Of a stretch of 64,000 nucleotides of DNA, positions 11,062 to 23,290 are shown piece after piece; position 1 is the stretch's first letter, and each line of letters begins with the position of its first letter. A program made the translations under genes and the position numbers. The notes under the pieces are model-generated. The model was not told the DNA's origin and did not search any database. It saw nothing but the letters and a program-made list of their open reading frames with translations. The DNA is from Chiua virens (taxonomy: Eukaryota; Basidiomycota; Agaricomycetes; Boletales; Boletaceae). The stretch lies in NCBI GenBank assembly GCA_019787685.1, contig JAHNUO010000007.1, positions 806,001 to 870,000 on the forward strand, in the 5' to 3' direction.

Positions 11062-12856
11062 CCTGAATAGATTCCTCTTTCATATCGAGACTGCCTCTAT
11101 AGACATCTCCAAAACCTCCGAGCCCTAGTGTGAACAGGACATGTTCAGATCTTGTAACGTGACCAGTGAGATCACCACTGGCAGAAATTTGAAAGCCAGT
11201 CTGAACTATGTTCTTCAGCATGCCAGTGTCCACACAATTTTTGGTGTGGACTCCTTCTGATATTCTTGCTTCTTGAACTTGAAGTCTGGCTTTCACCTGA
11301 GACTCCGAGTCCCCCTTACTTACAGATTTGCCAGCCATCTTCGCTTCGCCTGACCTTTTGGGAACATTACCTCGTTCCCCAATGCCCATATTCAAGTTGG
11401 TGGTCCTGGTACAGAGTTGTTGTCGTGGAAACTGAGCGACACGCCCAGACTCCGAGTGGGTAATTGAATGGAGGGAAGGTGGAACATTGGGCAGTTGTCT
11501 CCGTGTGTCGTCAGAGGGTGACTCTCCATATCAGGCGAGCATGTCGATTTCCCGCAAGACATATCCTTGTAGTTGCAGCTCCGCATCACTCAGTCGATCC
11601 AAGCTTCCAGGGATACCCGGAACGTCACAAATCTGGACGCCATCCTCCTTCAACTCCCACTCATTGGGTGCGACTTGAAGATGCACCCAGACGTATCTTA
11701 AATGGTCTATTTCCTTGAGGTAGATGACAAGGGGACATTGTCTTTCATGCCCGTCTGGAGGTTCAAAACTACAGCGCAGAACTGCCTTCCAGACCTTTCC
11801 GACCATATGCTTTACAGGCAGGGGGATGAGGATATAGTTGTTGTCGATGGAAAAGCACGATCGATAAGTGAATTCTCTGATCCTGTCCACGTAGTTCTTG
11901 CGGAAGTCCTCTGCAGAGATTTCGTAAGATTTCACGTAATGGGATGGGGAAGATGCGAGAAGTCCTGTGGTGTTGAAGGGAGGAGTACCGTCGTCGTCGT
12001 TCCTGATAAGCCCTGAAATTGAAACTACGTCTTCCATTTTAACATTTTCAGCTGGCATGCAAGCATGGTACCAAGAAAACAGGGTTTGGTCGTCGGATTT
12101 TGTGATTATCTTGTGTTGCAGGTCTTCAAATGCGATGCCATCTATCCCGTAGATGGAGGGCATGTTTACGCCAAGTATTCCCAATAGCGAGTACGCCCTG
12201 TCTTCCACCTTGGTTGTTTGTCTCTTCGCTGCCCAACACATCTTCTGAGATATGGATATATCATGAGGAATTTTACCAGATCAAAGGATCGTATGGCTGA
12301 TTCCTGTGATTCCTGAGATGGGGGCCATCAAATCTTCCTGAGTTCCGAGGAAACGCCAATCTTTTGTAAAGAAATTGACTTTCTTTGGTGCGATCAGCTC
12401 TTGTAAGGGCCAGCCCCGTGTGAACCAATCGCTCTTGGTGAACTCGGAGAGATCGCTAACGTTGTGCAGGTAGGCATAGCAGACGTCTGATTGTTGGTAC
12501 CACTTGTGCATCAAGTTGATCACCTCAGATAGTTCTGTGCTGTTGCTCCTGTCGATGCAACAAGTATCCAACCAAACGTAGTTTATCCCATCTCGCATAG
12601 CCTGATTGCAAGTACCCTATATCTTATCGTAACCCTTGCACTTGCGTCAGCAAGTTTGCTGCAACAGTGCTTTGAAGTTACCAATGTCTGTGAATAGAAC
12701 TTCTTCCAATTCAGCGCCCCATCGATGGGACACAATGGCGTAGCGGGCAGGGTGAGATAATGCTTCCAGCTGACAGGACTTAGAATTGAGAAGACGCATG
12801 TCCCTCTGTGGAACTTTGTGGGTTCGAGACATATTGAAACGCACAACATGCGACAT
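11062..12856 (-). pseudogene. HET domain - protein kinase fusion, four in-frame stops, truncated
   Basis: One frame runs from 12856 to 11062 and is broken only by stops at 12647 (TGA), 12617 (TAG), 12281 (TGA) and 11531 (TGA). The HET (vegetative incompatibility) domain is clear: YAIVSHRWG, then YVWLDTCCIDRSNSTELSE, GWPLQELIAP and RQTTKVEDRAYSLLGILG. The C-terminal part enters a kinase N-lobe with a glycine loop (LGLGGFGDVYRGSLD) and ends at SIQ, which matches an exon end in the kinase gene at 50082. The rest of the kinase should lie beyond the Gypsy-1/Gypsy-2 stack. HET proteins trigger death of mixed cells after fusion of unlike strains; the role of the kinase part is inferred. Confidence 0.85.
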
Positions 12857-13236
12857 ACGACTTTTACCACTCCTTCAAAGAGAAGTTCTATCCGACACTG
12901 ATAGTCCTCTGATTATTGAACCCCAGGCAACTGACTAGGACAGGCTACTAATATCGTGTCAAACCTGAAGTTGGCGAGCAGTGACGATGCATGTATTGTA
13001 ACATACCTCGATTGAAATAAGAAAGACAAGTCAAGCTGAAGCGCTGAAGGGTCAGAGTCAAGGGGCAATGACGATTTACTACAGAACATGAGGTAGCACT
13101 GGCACGAGGCAGCCTGTGCCATGGTACTACACATGGCAGTACTACCGTGACCGAGAGAGGGACAGGGGTGACTTGGAGAATCATTGACGTGTATACTATG
13201 ATCAGCTCGTGATTCCGGTGATTACTCTCCAATTAA
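12857..13236. other. intergenic, presumed 5' region of the HET-kinase gene
   Basis: No gene seen. It lies between the HET start and the 3' end of the Helitron, whose target T is at 13236. If the Helitron were absent, this sequence would join whatever lies beyond the Helitron's 5' end to the right. Confidence 0.6.
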
Positions 13237-13258
13237 CTAGTTACCTTGTTTACAAGGT
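13237..13258 (-). other. Helitron 3' terminus: hairpin followed by CTAG
   Basis: On the minus strand the element ends ACCTTGTAAACAAGGT then AACTAG, and the host follows with T. The stem ACCTTGT/ACAAGGT is 7 bp with a 2-base loop. Helitrons typically end in a short hairpin a few bases before CTRR and insert between A and T. The copy of this end lies 110 bases beyond the helicase stop, a normal distance. Confidence 0.85.
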
Positions 13259-13367
13259 CATTCCCCCCCCTAATTAGTGGCTGTGAGTCCTCGAGATTTC
13301 ACCTGTGTTTTCCCTACGGGTCACATCCAATTTTTCCCAAAGTCGTATTATCACTAATCGACTAAAT

Positions 13368-14508
13368 TTAATTATGGGATTGCGACATCTTTGTCCACCA
13401 GTCTGTAGTTAATTTATCTAATCTGTTGAGTTGCTTGTCTTCCACTCGTAGGTGTTCATTGGGGTGTGTGGTAAATAGCTTTTCATCAAACTCACGCAAC
13501 AGTCGTATAGTGTCTCTGCCTCTGCTATGCGAAAGAGCAACATATGCGTTGAATGGCGTCAGTGTGCCTGTCAGAGGTGTCCCAATGTCCACTACAACAT
13601 TCTCTATTGTTTGTCCTTGAGAATGGTAGTCTGTAAATGCATACGCTGCCGTTAACAGTAATTGTCACCTTGTTATTGTTTTTTCTTTGTCTTGATGAAG
13701 TATACGAAAAGTGTGTTCCATGGGAACGAGCAGTAACACACCTTCTTCTAATCCTTGCAGCCTCTTCACCTTTGTCCGCAGCAACTTTACCAAGACGTAT
13801 GAAGGCAAGAATTCAAGCTCTACGACACCAGTGGATGATTGCAGTTGAGTGGTTTCCCATTTGTCCAAAACGATCTCTATTATTTCTCCTCGGGATCCAT
13901 TTGCAATGTCCAAATTGGTTTCGAGGTTGAACGTCACCATGACTTGCATGCCTATCGCGAGTTCCACAGTACGCGGCAATCCTGCTCTCTCTTCTTGCCT
14001 TCCTCATCCTTTTGATTTTTTGTTCACAACAGCAAATTTTTCACTCAAGGACAGAGGATGACCTCTTATGTGGTCGAATGCCTTGCAGATGAATATCGTC
14101 TGGCCATTCTTTTTTGAGATTGATCGTGTCAGTTGCTCGTTCCATTGCCGACGGACTGAGTGACGAGGTGTGACAAGAACGTGGTCTTTCCAGGGATGTG
14201 TAGTGAAATCAGTGGGGGGACAGGAAGGGTCCGTTATAACGAGACTGTGTAGCATTTCAATGTGGTGCGCCCTACAGTTTCTGTGATGAACGTGTTGTAA
14301 CAACTCTGTCCAGTCAGGATCTGTTATGCGGACTTGTTGCACCAACCGTACCGCCGTGGTAAACCTCTCATATATACTGCATCCCATCATTTCTTCTGCA
14401 GAGTCCAACGACGGGTTGCAAGGATAGTATAATGGTGTGCTTTTTTTGGAAGCAACAGGGGGAAATTGATGAAAGTCGCCAACAAGTATTACGTTGACTC
14501 CGCCAAAT
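13368..14508 (-). pseudogene. Helitron helicase, C-terminal part (PIF1 motifs III-VI)
   Basis: Continues the helicase directly after the LTR insertion (NDKPF then GGVNVILVGDFHQFPP). Motif III is GDFHQFPP; later motifs include VLVTPRHSVRRQWNEQL, the region AYAFTDYHSQGQTIENV and YVALSHSRGRDTIRLL (motif VI arginines). Stops interrupt one frame at 14004-14006 and 13665-13667, both TGA at positions where arginine is expected. The final stop is at 13368. Confidence 0.9.
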
Positions 14509-15151
14509 TGTAACAACCTAGAACAAATGTAGACTATGAGTTACTTGCGAGTGGTTGTAGTGGTCAGCATAAGGTTGAAGTGCAAGTGAGTCTGACGAGT
14601 GAGGCAAGAACTACAGAGGTGATCCATCTATGAGAGACAATGGGGGAAAACCAAAGGTGAACTTTGTTAGAGTTCCCTTGGTGCTGCATTCAAGTCTTAT
14701 ATACTAAAGGTACAATCGGAGTTACAATTGGAGTATGAATACATAGATAAGTATGAGTGTCCTGATTGGTAGATAAGGTGAGATAACATGAGGTATCTGC
14801 ATGTATGTGAGTCATAGATAAAGACATGAGGAAACAATGCTGTAACAATGCGGTATAAGCATGTTATGAGATAAGCACTGCTTTAATAATAGATATGAGT
14901 CATAGGGAATCATAGATAAGAGATAACGTGTGAATACACGTGTGTTGTGCATGGGTTATGACATCATGAGATAACACGTGTCTAATAATGAATCATAGTG
15001 AGTCATAAAGTATTGGCCAATAGGATATGATCCTGAGTATAGCCTTGGCATGAGGCAATATATGCCGTAATAGATATTGTGTATCTTGTATAGTGGATGA
15101 GAGAATGAGTAGGAAGGCGAAATGAATTATGAGTGAAACATGATTGTAACA
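14509..15151. repeat. left LTR (643 bp) of the non-autonomous element
   Basis: Starts TGTAACAACC and ends GATTGTAACA. It is almost identical to 17775-18417, which is the same length, so the insertion is young compared with the decay of the Helitron. The interior copy of its neighbouring purine-rich segment recurs at about 15587-15620 (CTACCTCCTCTCT), a second polypurine-like site. Confidence 0.9.
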
Positions 15152-17549
15152 CTACCTCCTCTCTAAACTCGTACTTCCACGGATGAGGAAATAAAGATGA
15201 AAAGATACAAAATATTTTTGGGATTGTTTTGGTGACTTATGGTGATATTGCATATGAGTGATGTCTTATTAAGATCAAAGTCATTTTCATTCTTTTGTAT
15301 TTTCCTTTTGGTAAGGTATCACATATAGAAGATGACTTATTTAGACCTTGATTTTTGAATGGATTCAAAAGCTGTTGGATAAAAGTTTGCATAGGATTTG
15401 GAATTTCTGTGAAAAGATAGGAGGAAAAGAGTTTGCTCCATGGGTGCTCTATAAAGATATCTTTATTCATCAGAATCCCTTCACATTCTTCTTCATAATT
15501 GTCCAAGATCATTCTCCTATGACTTCCTGCTGATCTTGTCCTTTTTATCATAGATCCGGTCATTTCATTCCCTACCTACTACCTCCTCTCTGTGCTTGTT
15601 CTTCCACGGACGAGCTCTTAAGATCTTTGGTTGATCCACTCTCCTGGTAAAGGGTGAGGTGGGTGGGTTTAAGATTGTGGCTCCTTTGGTTAGTTCCTAA
15701 AGGGGTGACCCGGTGTTTTATTTCATAGTATTTCATAATGTGGTTCTGCTAGTTAAAGCGACCAATGTTTTAAATAAAACTAGGTTTTGTAATTTGAAGG
15801 ATTTCGCCTATTTAGACAGTAATTTGATCCTATTATGAATCAATGTGTCATAGTGTGTGAACATTTGATCATCTTCAATTCTGGCTCTGAGATTTCTTTA
15901 AGACGGATACTGCGTATAGGTGATGGCTTATTTGAATCCTGGAATCTATATGGCTCTTGATCATTTGTGATTCTCGTTCGAAAGGGGTGCTTTATTTCAA
16001 GCGATGTAGTTTTTGCAGTGGTCATTCCGGACCATTGGTGCATAGTTGCGTAATTGATCTTTATTAGACTGATGGTGTTTCAACCGTGAGAGAGTTCTAT
16101 TGTTGGTACCATGTATAGATGACAACTTATTTGAACCGAGATACTTCTCATTTGGTATTTATTTAACCAATGAGTCATTTATATGATCATGGTTTGCGTG
16201 GTTTTAACCTTTAATGAATTATAAGGCCACTTTGATAGTTTTATGTCAATTTCGGACATATGGCATAGGGGTCGTAGTTTAAGGTCTTTGCGGACCTTAT
16301 CATAGAGGGTTGATAGTTTCGCGTCATCCCAGATGTTGGTAGTTTAGCGTCGTTCCGGACGTAAACATAGTGTTTTACGTCCTAATTTGGTTAAGCCTAT
16401 TATGACTTCTCCATGTATTGCTTTTAATGGTTTTTAAGTGATGGGAATTAGAAGCTTGGTGGCATGATGAAGATAGAACCGATTATGATTCTTCTTGTAT
16501 GTATGTTGCTTTTATAATTTTATAAGCAGTGTGAATTAGAAGCATAGAGGCTGTGAATTTGAAGCATAGAGGCTATGTGTATCGAAAACATGTGGTATGT
16601 GCGTGGTTAACCTTATTGATGAAGGGTGCCTTGTGTGAAGGGATTAATATGTTATATCCTCTTCTGGTGCGTGTGTATCAATGTACGAGGGATGGATCCG
16701 AATAGGTAAAGGTGCTGGTGTAGCGGAACGGAATGTGGATACTGCCCTGTAGACGATGTACGCGTGGAATGTGATGCTAATGGAGATCACGAAGAGTGCG
16801 AATGAGATGGATGTTTCTGCGTTCATTGAATTAGAAGCTTGGTGGCTGTAATTAGAAGCTTGGAGGCTATGATGCTTTTTGCATATAGATGACGTCTTAT
16901 TTAAAGCGTGGGTGTGGATACTGCGTATGAAACTGAGGATTTCCTATTATGGTGCTGCGTATAGAAGACGGCTTATTTGGACCAAGGAGTTTCCTATTGC
17001 GTTATGACAACTTATTTGGATCCAGGTATCTCCAAGGTTAACCCTATTGATGAGGGAGAGTTTCCTATTATGTTCTATTGCCTATTGTGGTATTGCGTTG
17101 ACGTAAAGTCGTGCCAACTTATTTAGACCAGGACTTAGAGAACGATGTCTTGTTCTTCCACTGCAACATTCTGTGACGTGCGGAAATACAAAGACGGTGA
17201 GAATTCCTTTTTTAGGGATTTTTTTTCTCGAGAGGATTGTCAATGAATCTTTTTGTTATTCTGTCGTCTCAATTAAGAGCACAGGTCTAGATCCAAAGGG
17301 TGCCTATATGCTATTGCGTATACCAGAACACGTGTTGTGTCTAGCACATCTTAGAGCAGAGGCGGGATACAATGAGAGGATAGATATCCAGTCAAAGGAA
17401 CAAAGACACTGGACGATGTTCTAGAACTCCAATCACTATTGTGGTATGACAATGCTATTGATGAGCAGAGGTCTTTCCAGTGATGGACAACGAAGGGTGC
17501 CTCATGTAATGATGAGCGACTACCGGTCGTCGAAGAAACAAAGTTCAAA

Positions 17550-18417
17550 TGTAACAACCTAGAACAAACGTAGACTATGAGTTACTTGCGAGTGGTTGTA
17601 GTGGTCAGTGTAAGGTTGAAGTGCAAGTGAGTCTGATGAGTGAGGCGAGAACTACAGAGGTGATCCGTCTATGAGAGACAATGGGGAAAAACCAAAGGTG
17701 AACTTTGTTAGAGTTCCCTTGGTGCTGCATTCAAGTCTTATATACTAAAGGTACAATCGGAGTTACAATCGGAGTGTAACAACCTAGAACAAATGTAGAC
17801 TATGAGTTACTTGTGAGTGGTTGTAGTGGTCAGTGTAAGGGTTGAATGCAAGTGAGTCTGACGAGTGAGGCAAGAACTACAGAGGTGATCCATCTATGAG
17901 AGACAATGGGGGAAAACCAAAGGTGAACTTTGTTAGAGTTCCCTTGGTGCTGCATTCAAGTCTTATATACTAAAAGTACAATCGGAGCTACAATCGGAGT
18001 ATGAATACATAGATAAGTATGAGTGTCCTGATTGGTAGATAAGGTGAGATAACATGAGGTATTTGCATGTATGTGAGTCATAGATAAAGACATGAGGAAA
18101 CAATGCTGTAACAATGCGGTATAAGCATGTTATGAGATAAGCACTGCTTTAATAATAGATATGAGTCATAGGGAATCATAGATAAGAGATAACGTGTGAA
18201 TACATGTGTGTTGTGCATGGGTTATGACATCGTGAGATAACATGTGTCTAATAATGAATCATAGTGAGTCATAAAGTATTGGCCAATAGGATATGATCCT
18301 GAGTATAGCCTTGGCATGAGGCAATATATGCCATAATAGATATTATGTATCTTGTATAGTGGATGAGAGAATGAGTAGGAAGGCGAAATGAATTATGAGT
18401 GAAACGTGATTGTAACA
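17550..18417. repeat. right LTR (17775-18417) preceded by a partial LTR copy (17550-17774)
   Basis: The first 225 bases of the LTR are present, then at GGAG a complete LTR starts again with TGTAACAACC. The flanking CAAAT matches across the whole unit, so the duplication existed at or arose after insertion within the element. It is not a nested LTR insertion, because no second duplication follows. Confidence 0.85.
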
Positions 18418-19951
18418 CAAATGGCTTGTCATTGTCCCCTTCTCCATTCAATGTTTTTGCATGGCAGATATTCCTCAACAATTGGGTGAAGAATTTGCAG
18501 CTGACCATTGATTTTTCATCAATTATCAAGTAATCTTTCCCTTTCCAAAAGCTGGCCAGCTGTTGGACGACGCGCGCCCCTGGATCGTGCCCATTCACTG
18601 CGATTCCACCGAGCACGTGGAGTGTTTTGCCATTGATTATCAATGCAGCAATTCCGGTATAAGCACCCTTCACTAGTCTGTGTTTCATTTCGTAGGATGT
18701 GAAATTTTCCATGATAGTTTGAATCATTTTAGATTTCCCGACACCTCCTTCTCCCTGAATGACCATCAACAGTTGAGGTGGTTTTCTACCCGCCAAGTTT
18801 TCGCATAAATGCCAATCCACAATGTCATATGCCCTTCGTTGTTCCAGTAACAATTGTGAGGGATCAACTGCAATGAGTTGCTCATTGTTCGGCGGTGCAT
18901 GTGTTTGAATATACTGTGTTCCCCCTTCGCTCAACATTGATGTAGTGTTCATCGGCACCGTTTCTCCCAAATCTTCCTGAATACCATCCACCTGTTCGTT
19001 CTGCAATTTCTCGATTTGATGCATACATTCCTCCATCTCCATTTGCCATTCACGAAGACGTTTTTCATCACCTCCATTAGCGAATGAAACTTTGGAAATC
19101 TCATTCATATCCGAGTCCACATCCTTCATACTGGTTTTGGTGCATGACAAATTGGTTCCAAATATGCCTTTCGATTGAGCGATCATGATGGCATCCATGG
19201 CATGTTGTTCCTCGCGGTGATTTCTTTGATTGAGTTCAAACTGTTGCAGATCCCTTTCTGTCAAGGGTATGGAGTTTTCATCCTCACAAGCCTCCATCAT
19301 TTCGTCGTCATCCATTCTGTTTATTCTTTCTCTTTCTCGTTGATTTTCGTCTTGTCCATGCTCGCCCTCTTGCTCCGTGGCTTTGCCTTTTTTCATCGCT
19401 GCCATCCAACATTCGTAGTAGTATTCCACACCTGCAATGATGTCTTTCTCTTGCAGTGTCGCTTGCATGAAAAATTGATCATATTTTTCTTCCCAACTAT
19501 CCCCGGTTGGATTAATATCTTCAATCTCTCGCCATGGAACAAGCAGTGCCAGAATGGACGCAAAGTACAAAGTTCGTCGATTAGGATCTTTTGGTGATGG
19601 TAGAAATGGTCCAACTATGCTCGGAAGAGTATTGTGTCCGTTTGGACGAATGACACAAGCAGCTGATTTGGAACGCGAGTGTTGTTTGAGATACCGGCTA
19701 CGTTTCTGAGGTCGTGGTCCTCGTTGTGCAGATGAGGTTGATGGATGCATAGACATATCCTCTACAATTTCTGTTTCCGCTCTTTGCTTTGATAGAGGTT
19801 TGTGTTCCTCGTATGTGTCGATAACAAATTGGATGAATGAATATCTCTCTAGTTCAAGCCCTCGAAAATGATAATCGTTAATTTGAGATGCTCGCATCCG
19901 GATGTGTCCTTCTGTTCCGATCTCCAAAGTGACCTTCTCCTGTACATCAAA
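18418..19951 (-). pseudogene. Helitron helicase, N-terminal part (Walker A and B)
   Basis: PIF1-family DNA helicase joined to Rep in Helitrons; it unwinds donor DNA during rolling-circle transposition. This exon starts after an intron with an acceptor near 19930 and reads through a linker rich in E, Q and R to the ATPase: LLMVIQGEGGVGKSKMIQT (Walker A) and KDYLIIDEKSMVS (Walker B). A serine/arginine-rich stretch lies near residues 70-95. The frame is open to the CAAAT duplication at 18418-18422, where the LTR element interrupts it. Confidence 0.9.
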
Positions 19952-20111
19952 TATTCAACAAGAATCGGTAATGATCCACTTTCATTTTTTTTTAACAAAA
20001 AAAAAAAGAACACTTACTGTACCTGGGTCCTCATCTTCATCTTCATCTTCGTCACCGTCATGTTGACCATCTTGGGATCCTATTTCAACATTTTCAACAT
20101 TGCGTCGCACT

Positions 20112-21862
20112 CTATATGAACATTAACCTTACAAGAAATCACAAAGTTATCTGGATACTTACATCTGAGGACACTCTCCTTTAAGTTGTGGAAAAGTACT
20201 CTCAAGTAACCTTTGAACGGACCACCAATATAACGGAACATAGTGATGTGATCGGATACAATCTCTGAATCCCATGATGTGCGACATTACTTGAGGTCCC
20301 GACAACTCCATTTCTCGGTTGATTGCTTGTTGACACCGAAAAATCAAAAGACAGTTCCGTTCCAGAATATTGGTCAGATAATCTGAATGAGATTCATGAT
20401 ATAGCAAAGCTTTCGCCATCAAAGCAGACACATTGTTGTTCTTTGACTGTTTCTTTGTGGCATATGACATTGTATACCACATAATGTCCTTCATGTCCTC
20501 CCCGTTCATAAGTAGTTTGATGTCATTATTGCAAAAAAGTGTTGTAGTAATTGCTGGACAGAAATTGTTCATAAAACCATATGATCGTTTCGGAGACCAG
20601 TTTCCATTTTCATCAACGGTTTCTTCGGCACATAAAGGCCATGGTGCGCATCATGTGCAGACAAGTTGCCCATGTGAATTATACCGTAAACATGCGGAAA
20701 CCAAACAAGAGTGAATTTGACTTGCTCGGACTACTCGACGTTCAATTTCATCCCTTTGCTCTTCCCATTCAGGTTCATCAGGATCAGGGGCTCGTGAATA
20801 TCCGATTTGCGTCTCCCGAGGTGTAGAACGTATTGTATCTTCATCAAGTCCATCCACGTGAGCTCAAACATTCATTCGAAGGAAGGTACGAATTTTGTTG
20901 AGAAATTCAGGGGTTTTCAGAAGATCACGGAGTTCATAGATATTTGGAGTGTTTCGCAACCACACGAAGCAATGTAAATGCAGTGAACCGCAACCTTGTG
21001 CCTCCACTACACCAAAGTAAGCTGTGACTTGACCAAGAACACTGACTTGACTGTCGACGCGATGCCATTCAACGCTAATACCAAAAAGAGTTGTGAAAAC
21101 GACATTGATGATGAAGAAGAAGTATTTTGCTGCAGCATACGGATCCTTGGCTATATTCGTCGCTCTTTGATGTATATCTGGCCCAATGGTCACCAGAAAT
21201 TGATCCATGTTGATCTCTTCTCCAGCGAAGACTTGTGCAATGGGATCGTGGATATCATTAGGATTAATGGTAATCCATATAGATGGACCTTGTAAAAGAA
21301 GTACAGTTCCCCATATGCAACCTCGATATTGCATACAACTGTTATCCGATCCCATGACTCGACTTGACACTGCGAAAACATGTTTGTGTAATAGCCGAAT
21401 GCGTGCATCAGTCGGAATCCTTCCTTCCCCTTCTTCTTCAGCTGTGCAATGCATATTGTCTGAAGAGATTGATCCAATGGCAAGTCTGTTCTTTTCAAAG
21501 TCCTGTCGCTGCATTTGAATACAAGTTGATGACAGTGCTTTTCGCTTTTGCTCAATTCCAAACACAAGAAATGGAAATGTATGATGTGTACGAAAGCGTT
21601 GATCGTGATATTGCATCGCCCAACGAGCATGGTCATTGAAGGAGACCGCCTGAGACCGTTTGATTTCGAAGCCACCTTCTCCGAAAGGAAATAGAACTGG
21701 GAATGAGACCGCCATGGGATTAACATCCCGTTCATTTCTTTCAATGTCAAAACCAAATTCTGATATGGCTTTTTGGCTGTGTCGCACAGCGTATGCTCCT
21801 TCTCTGCCTTCTCCTATCAAGTTCATCAACCCATACTTCATCAACTCGTTCATCTGCACTCA
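20112..21862 (-). pseudogene. Helitron Rep (HUH endonuclease) region
   Basis: Nicking and joining enzyme of the Helitron. The HUH motif is AQGCGSLHLHCFVWL (two histidines). The tyrosine motif is DIMWYTMSYATKKQSKN, with two tyrosines spaced as in Y2 Rep proteins. Other family stretches are ITINPNDIHDPIAQVFAGE and AINREMELSGPQVMSHIMG. The frame runs from 21859 to 20159 with TGA stops at 21860, 20864 and 20651. At the last, the family usually has arginine before APWPL. Short exons with a D/E run (20112-20030) connect to the helicase. Confidence 0.9.
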
Positions 21863-22092
21863 GCTCAGTTCAACGTCTGAGACTCCCAAGAATTGAAGTG
21901 GTATAACACTATCAACTTATCAAAAGACCATTGCTCATTTTCTTTTTCCAGCCATCATGATGAAACTTGAACTTACATATTTCACTCGAACTGATTGAAT
22001 TTAACTTGTCCGAGCCTTCGGTATCCATCCCTTCAGCATCAGCGTCGTCTATTTAGAATTTTCACTAACATTTATGTTCACAAACGATAACA

Positions 22093-22585
22093 CTAACCTG
22101 TCTTCATGTTTTCATCCACAGGAACATAGCCCTCACTTTCGCGAATAGCAACATGTTCATCCTCTTCATGTCGCATGACAGCTAACAATTCATCCGGTAT
22201 GTCGTCTTCTGGAAGATCTGCAAGACGTTCTAACGAGATGTTGATATCACTGTACAATGGGTTATGATGTTTCAACCATCGAAGAGCATCGTGAACTATC
22301 CATCACCGCACACGAAATGTAGATTTCAACCAATTCTTCAGCAATTTTTGCGATCCAATGTATGTGATTGCAAGTATTGATGACAAAGAGGACATGGATT
22401 GAGGCATAAGTTGACCTTGCAGCATCTTCATGACATCATTCGTGTTCATATTGTACAATGTGACGTTACCATGAATTGCTCTTTGCAATTGATTTGGTCG
22501 AACGTTACAATGCTCCTTTGGAAACAACTTGATAATGTACACCTTGGGATAATGCCTGGTGATGAGCAGTTCCTCGGGCAATGTT
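22093..22585 (-). pseudogene. Helitron N-terminal region, left side of the 24-kb insertion
   Basis: Begins abruptly with TLPEELLITRHYPKVYIIKLF at the insertion edge and continues VRPNQLQRAIHGNVTLYNMN and, after a TGA at 22303-22305, VHDALRWLKHHNPLYSDINI. These are the stretches normally found upstream of Rep in basidiomycete Helitrons. An intron follows at GTTAGT near 22088. The missing upstream half is at 46704-47602; both halves are in the same frame. Confidence 0.88.
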
Positions 22586-22628
22586 CATCACACGAATGTC
22601 AAATTTCTGATAAACCCCTTATAAATTC
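22586..22628 (+). repeat. left terminal repeat of the 24-kb element
   Basis: Reads CATCACACGAATGTC, then CTGATAAA and CCCCTTATAA. Read inward from the other end (46703 down), the order is CATCACGAGTTTGT, CTGATT, CCTTATAA. The shared blocks appear in the same order with different spacing. Further inward (22650-22685) TTATATGGGTTTGTGATATG looks like a subterminal copy. Confidence 0.6.
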
Positions 22629-23041
22629 TCATCATTAGAATAATAATAATAATGGTTTATAAATGGTTTATATGGGTTTGTGATATGCACAATGGGGATC
22701 ATTCCCTCAGGTGCAGAAGAGTGGTCTCAACATACTACCAAAGGCTGACCTTGTTAAAAGTGTAGTTTACTTGGAAGGTTCATCACAACACGTCTAGTCA
22801 GGCATGTAAGGGGGATTTATAAATATTCGTCAGCAGTAAAAATGAACTGGTGATTATTGATGTGTGTCACATTACTGGTTGTTGGGAAATGCTAATCAAC
22901 TTCTCTGGATCTCATAAATTCTTTACAATGGTTCATTTGTTGTGTGAGGAGTATAATTCTGATGGAATGTAGGGATGCTTGCAAACTAGTTAGGCTTTAG
23001 CTAGCTATGTATGCTATATCGTTCTTGCCCACATCAAGTCT

Positions 23042-23290
23042 CCTTCAACCTATTGGCGGTTGGTCTCGGAAACCGTTGTAACCGCTGAATGGCTAGCGCT
23101 GACACTTCCCTGTCATCGTGGTGTTCCCTTCAATCTATTGATAGATGGTCTTGGAAATCCCGGCAATGGCCAGATGGTTGATGTTGGCGTTTCTTTGTCA
23201 TTTGTAGCGCTCCTTGGATCTATTCACAGTTGGTCTCAGAATTGCTTGTAATAGCCAAAAAGCTAGTGTCAACATTTCTCTGTCATTGTG
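23042..23290. repeat. three degenerate tandem units of about 84 bp
   Basis: Units start near 23042, 23127 and 23211. Each has a CTATT..GGTTGGTCTC core, then TGTAA, then TTTCTCTGTCATTGTGG or close variants. They are diverged from each other. The rest of 22690-23700 holds no gene I can recognise. Confidence 0.6.

Larger units (their letters stand above)
14509..18417 (-). mobile_element. non-autonomous LTR element (3909 bp) inserted in the Helitron helicase
   Basis: Flanked by CAAAT on both sides (14504-14508 and 18418-18422). LTRs of 643 bp lie at 14509-15151 and 17775-18417, and a third partial LTR (17550-17774) sits directly before the last. The 2.4-kb interior has no gag, RT or integrase, only short ORFs, so it resembles a LARD-type element that needs an outside helper. 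The minus orientation is inferred from the sequence inside the right LTR (TTTGAACTTTGTTTCTTCG), which resembles the start of Gypsy-2, and from the purine-rich stretch next to the left LTR (AGAGAGGAGGTAG on the minus strand). Confidence 0.88.
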
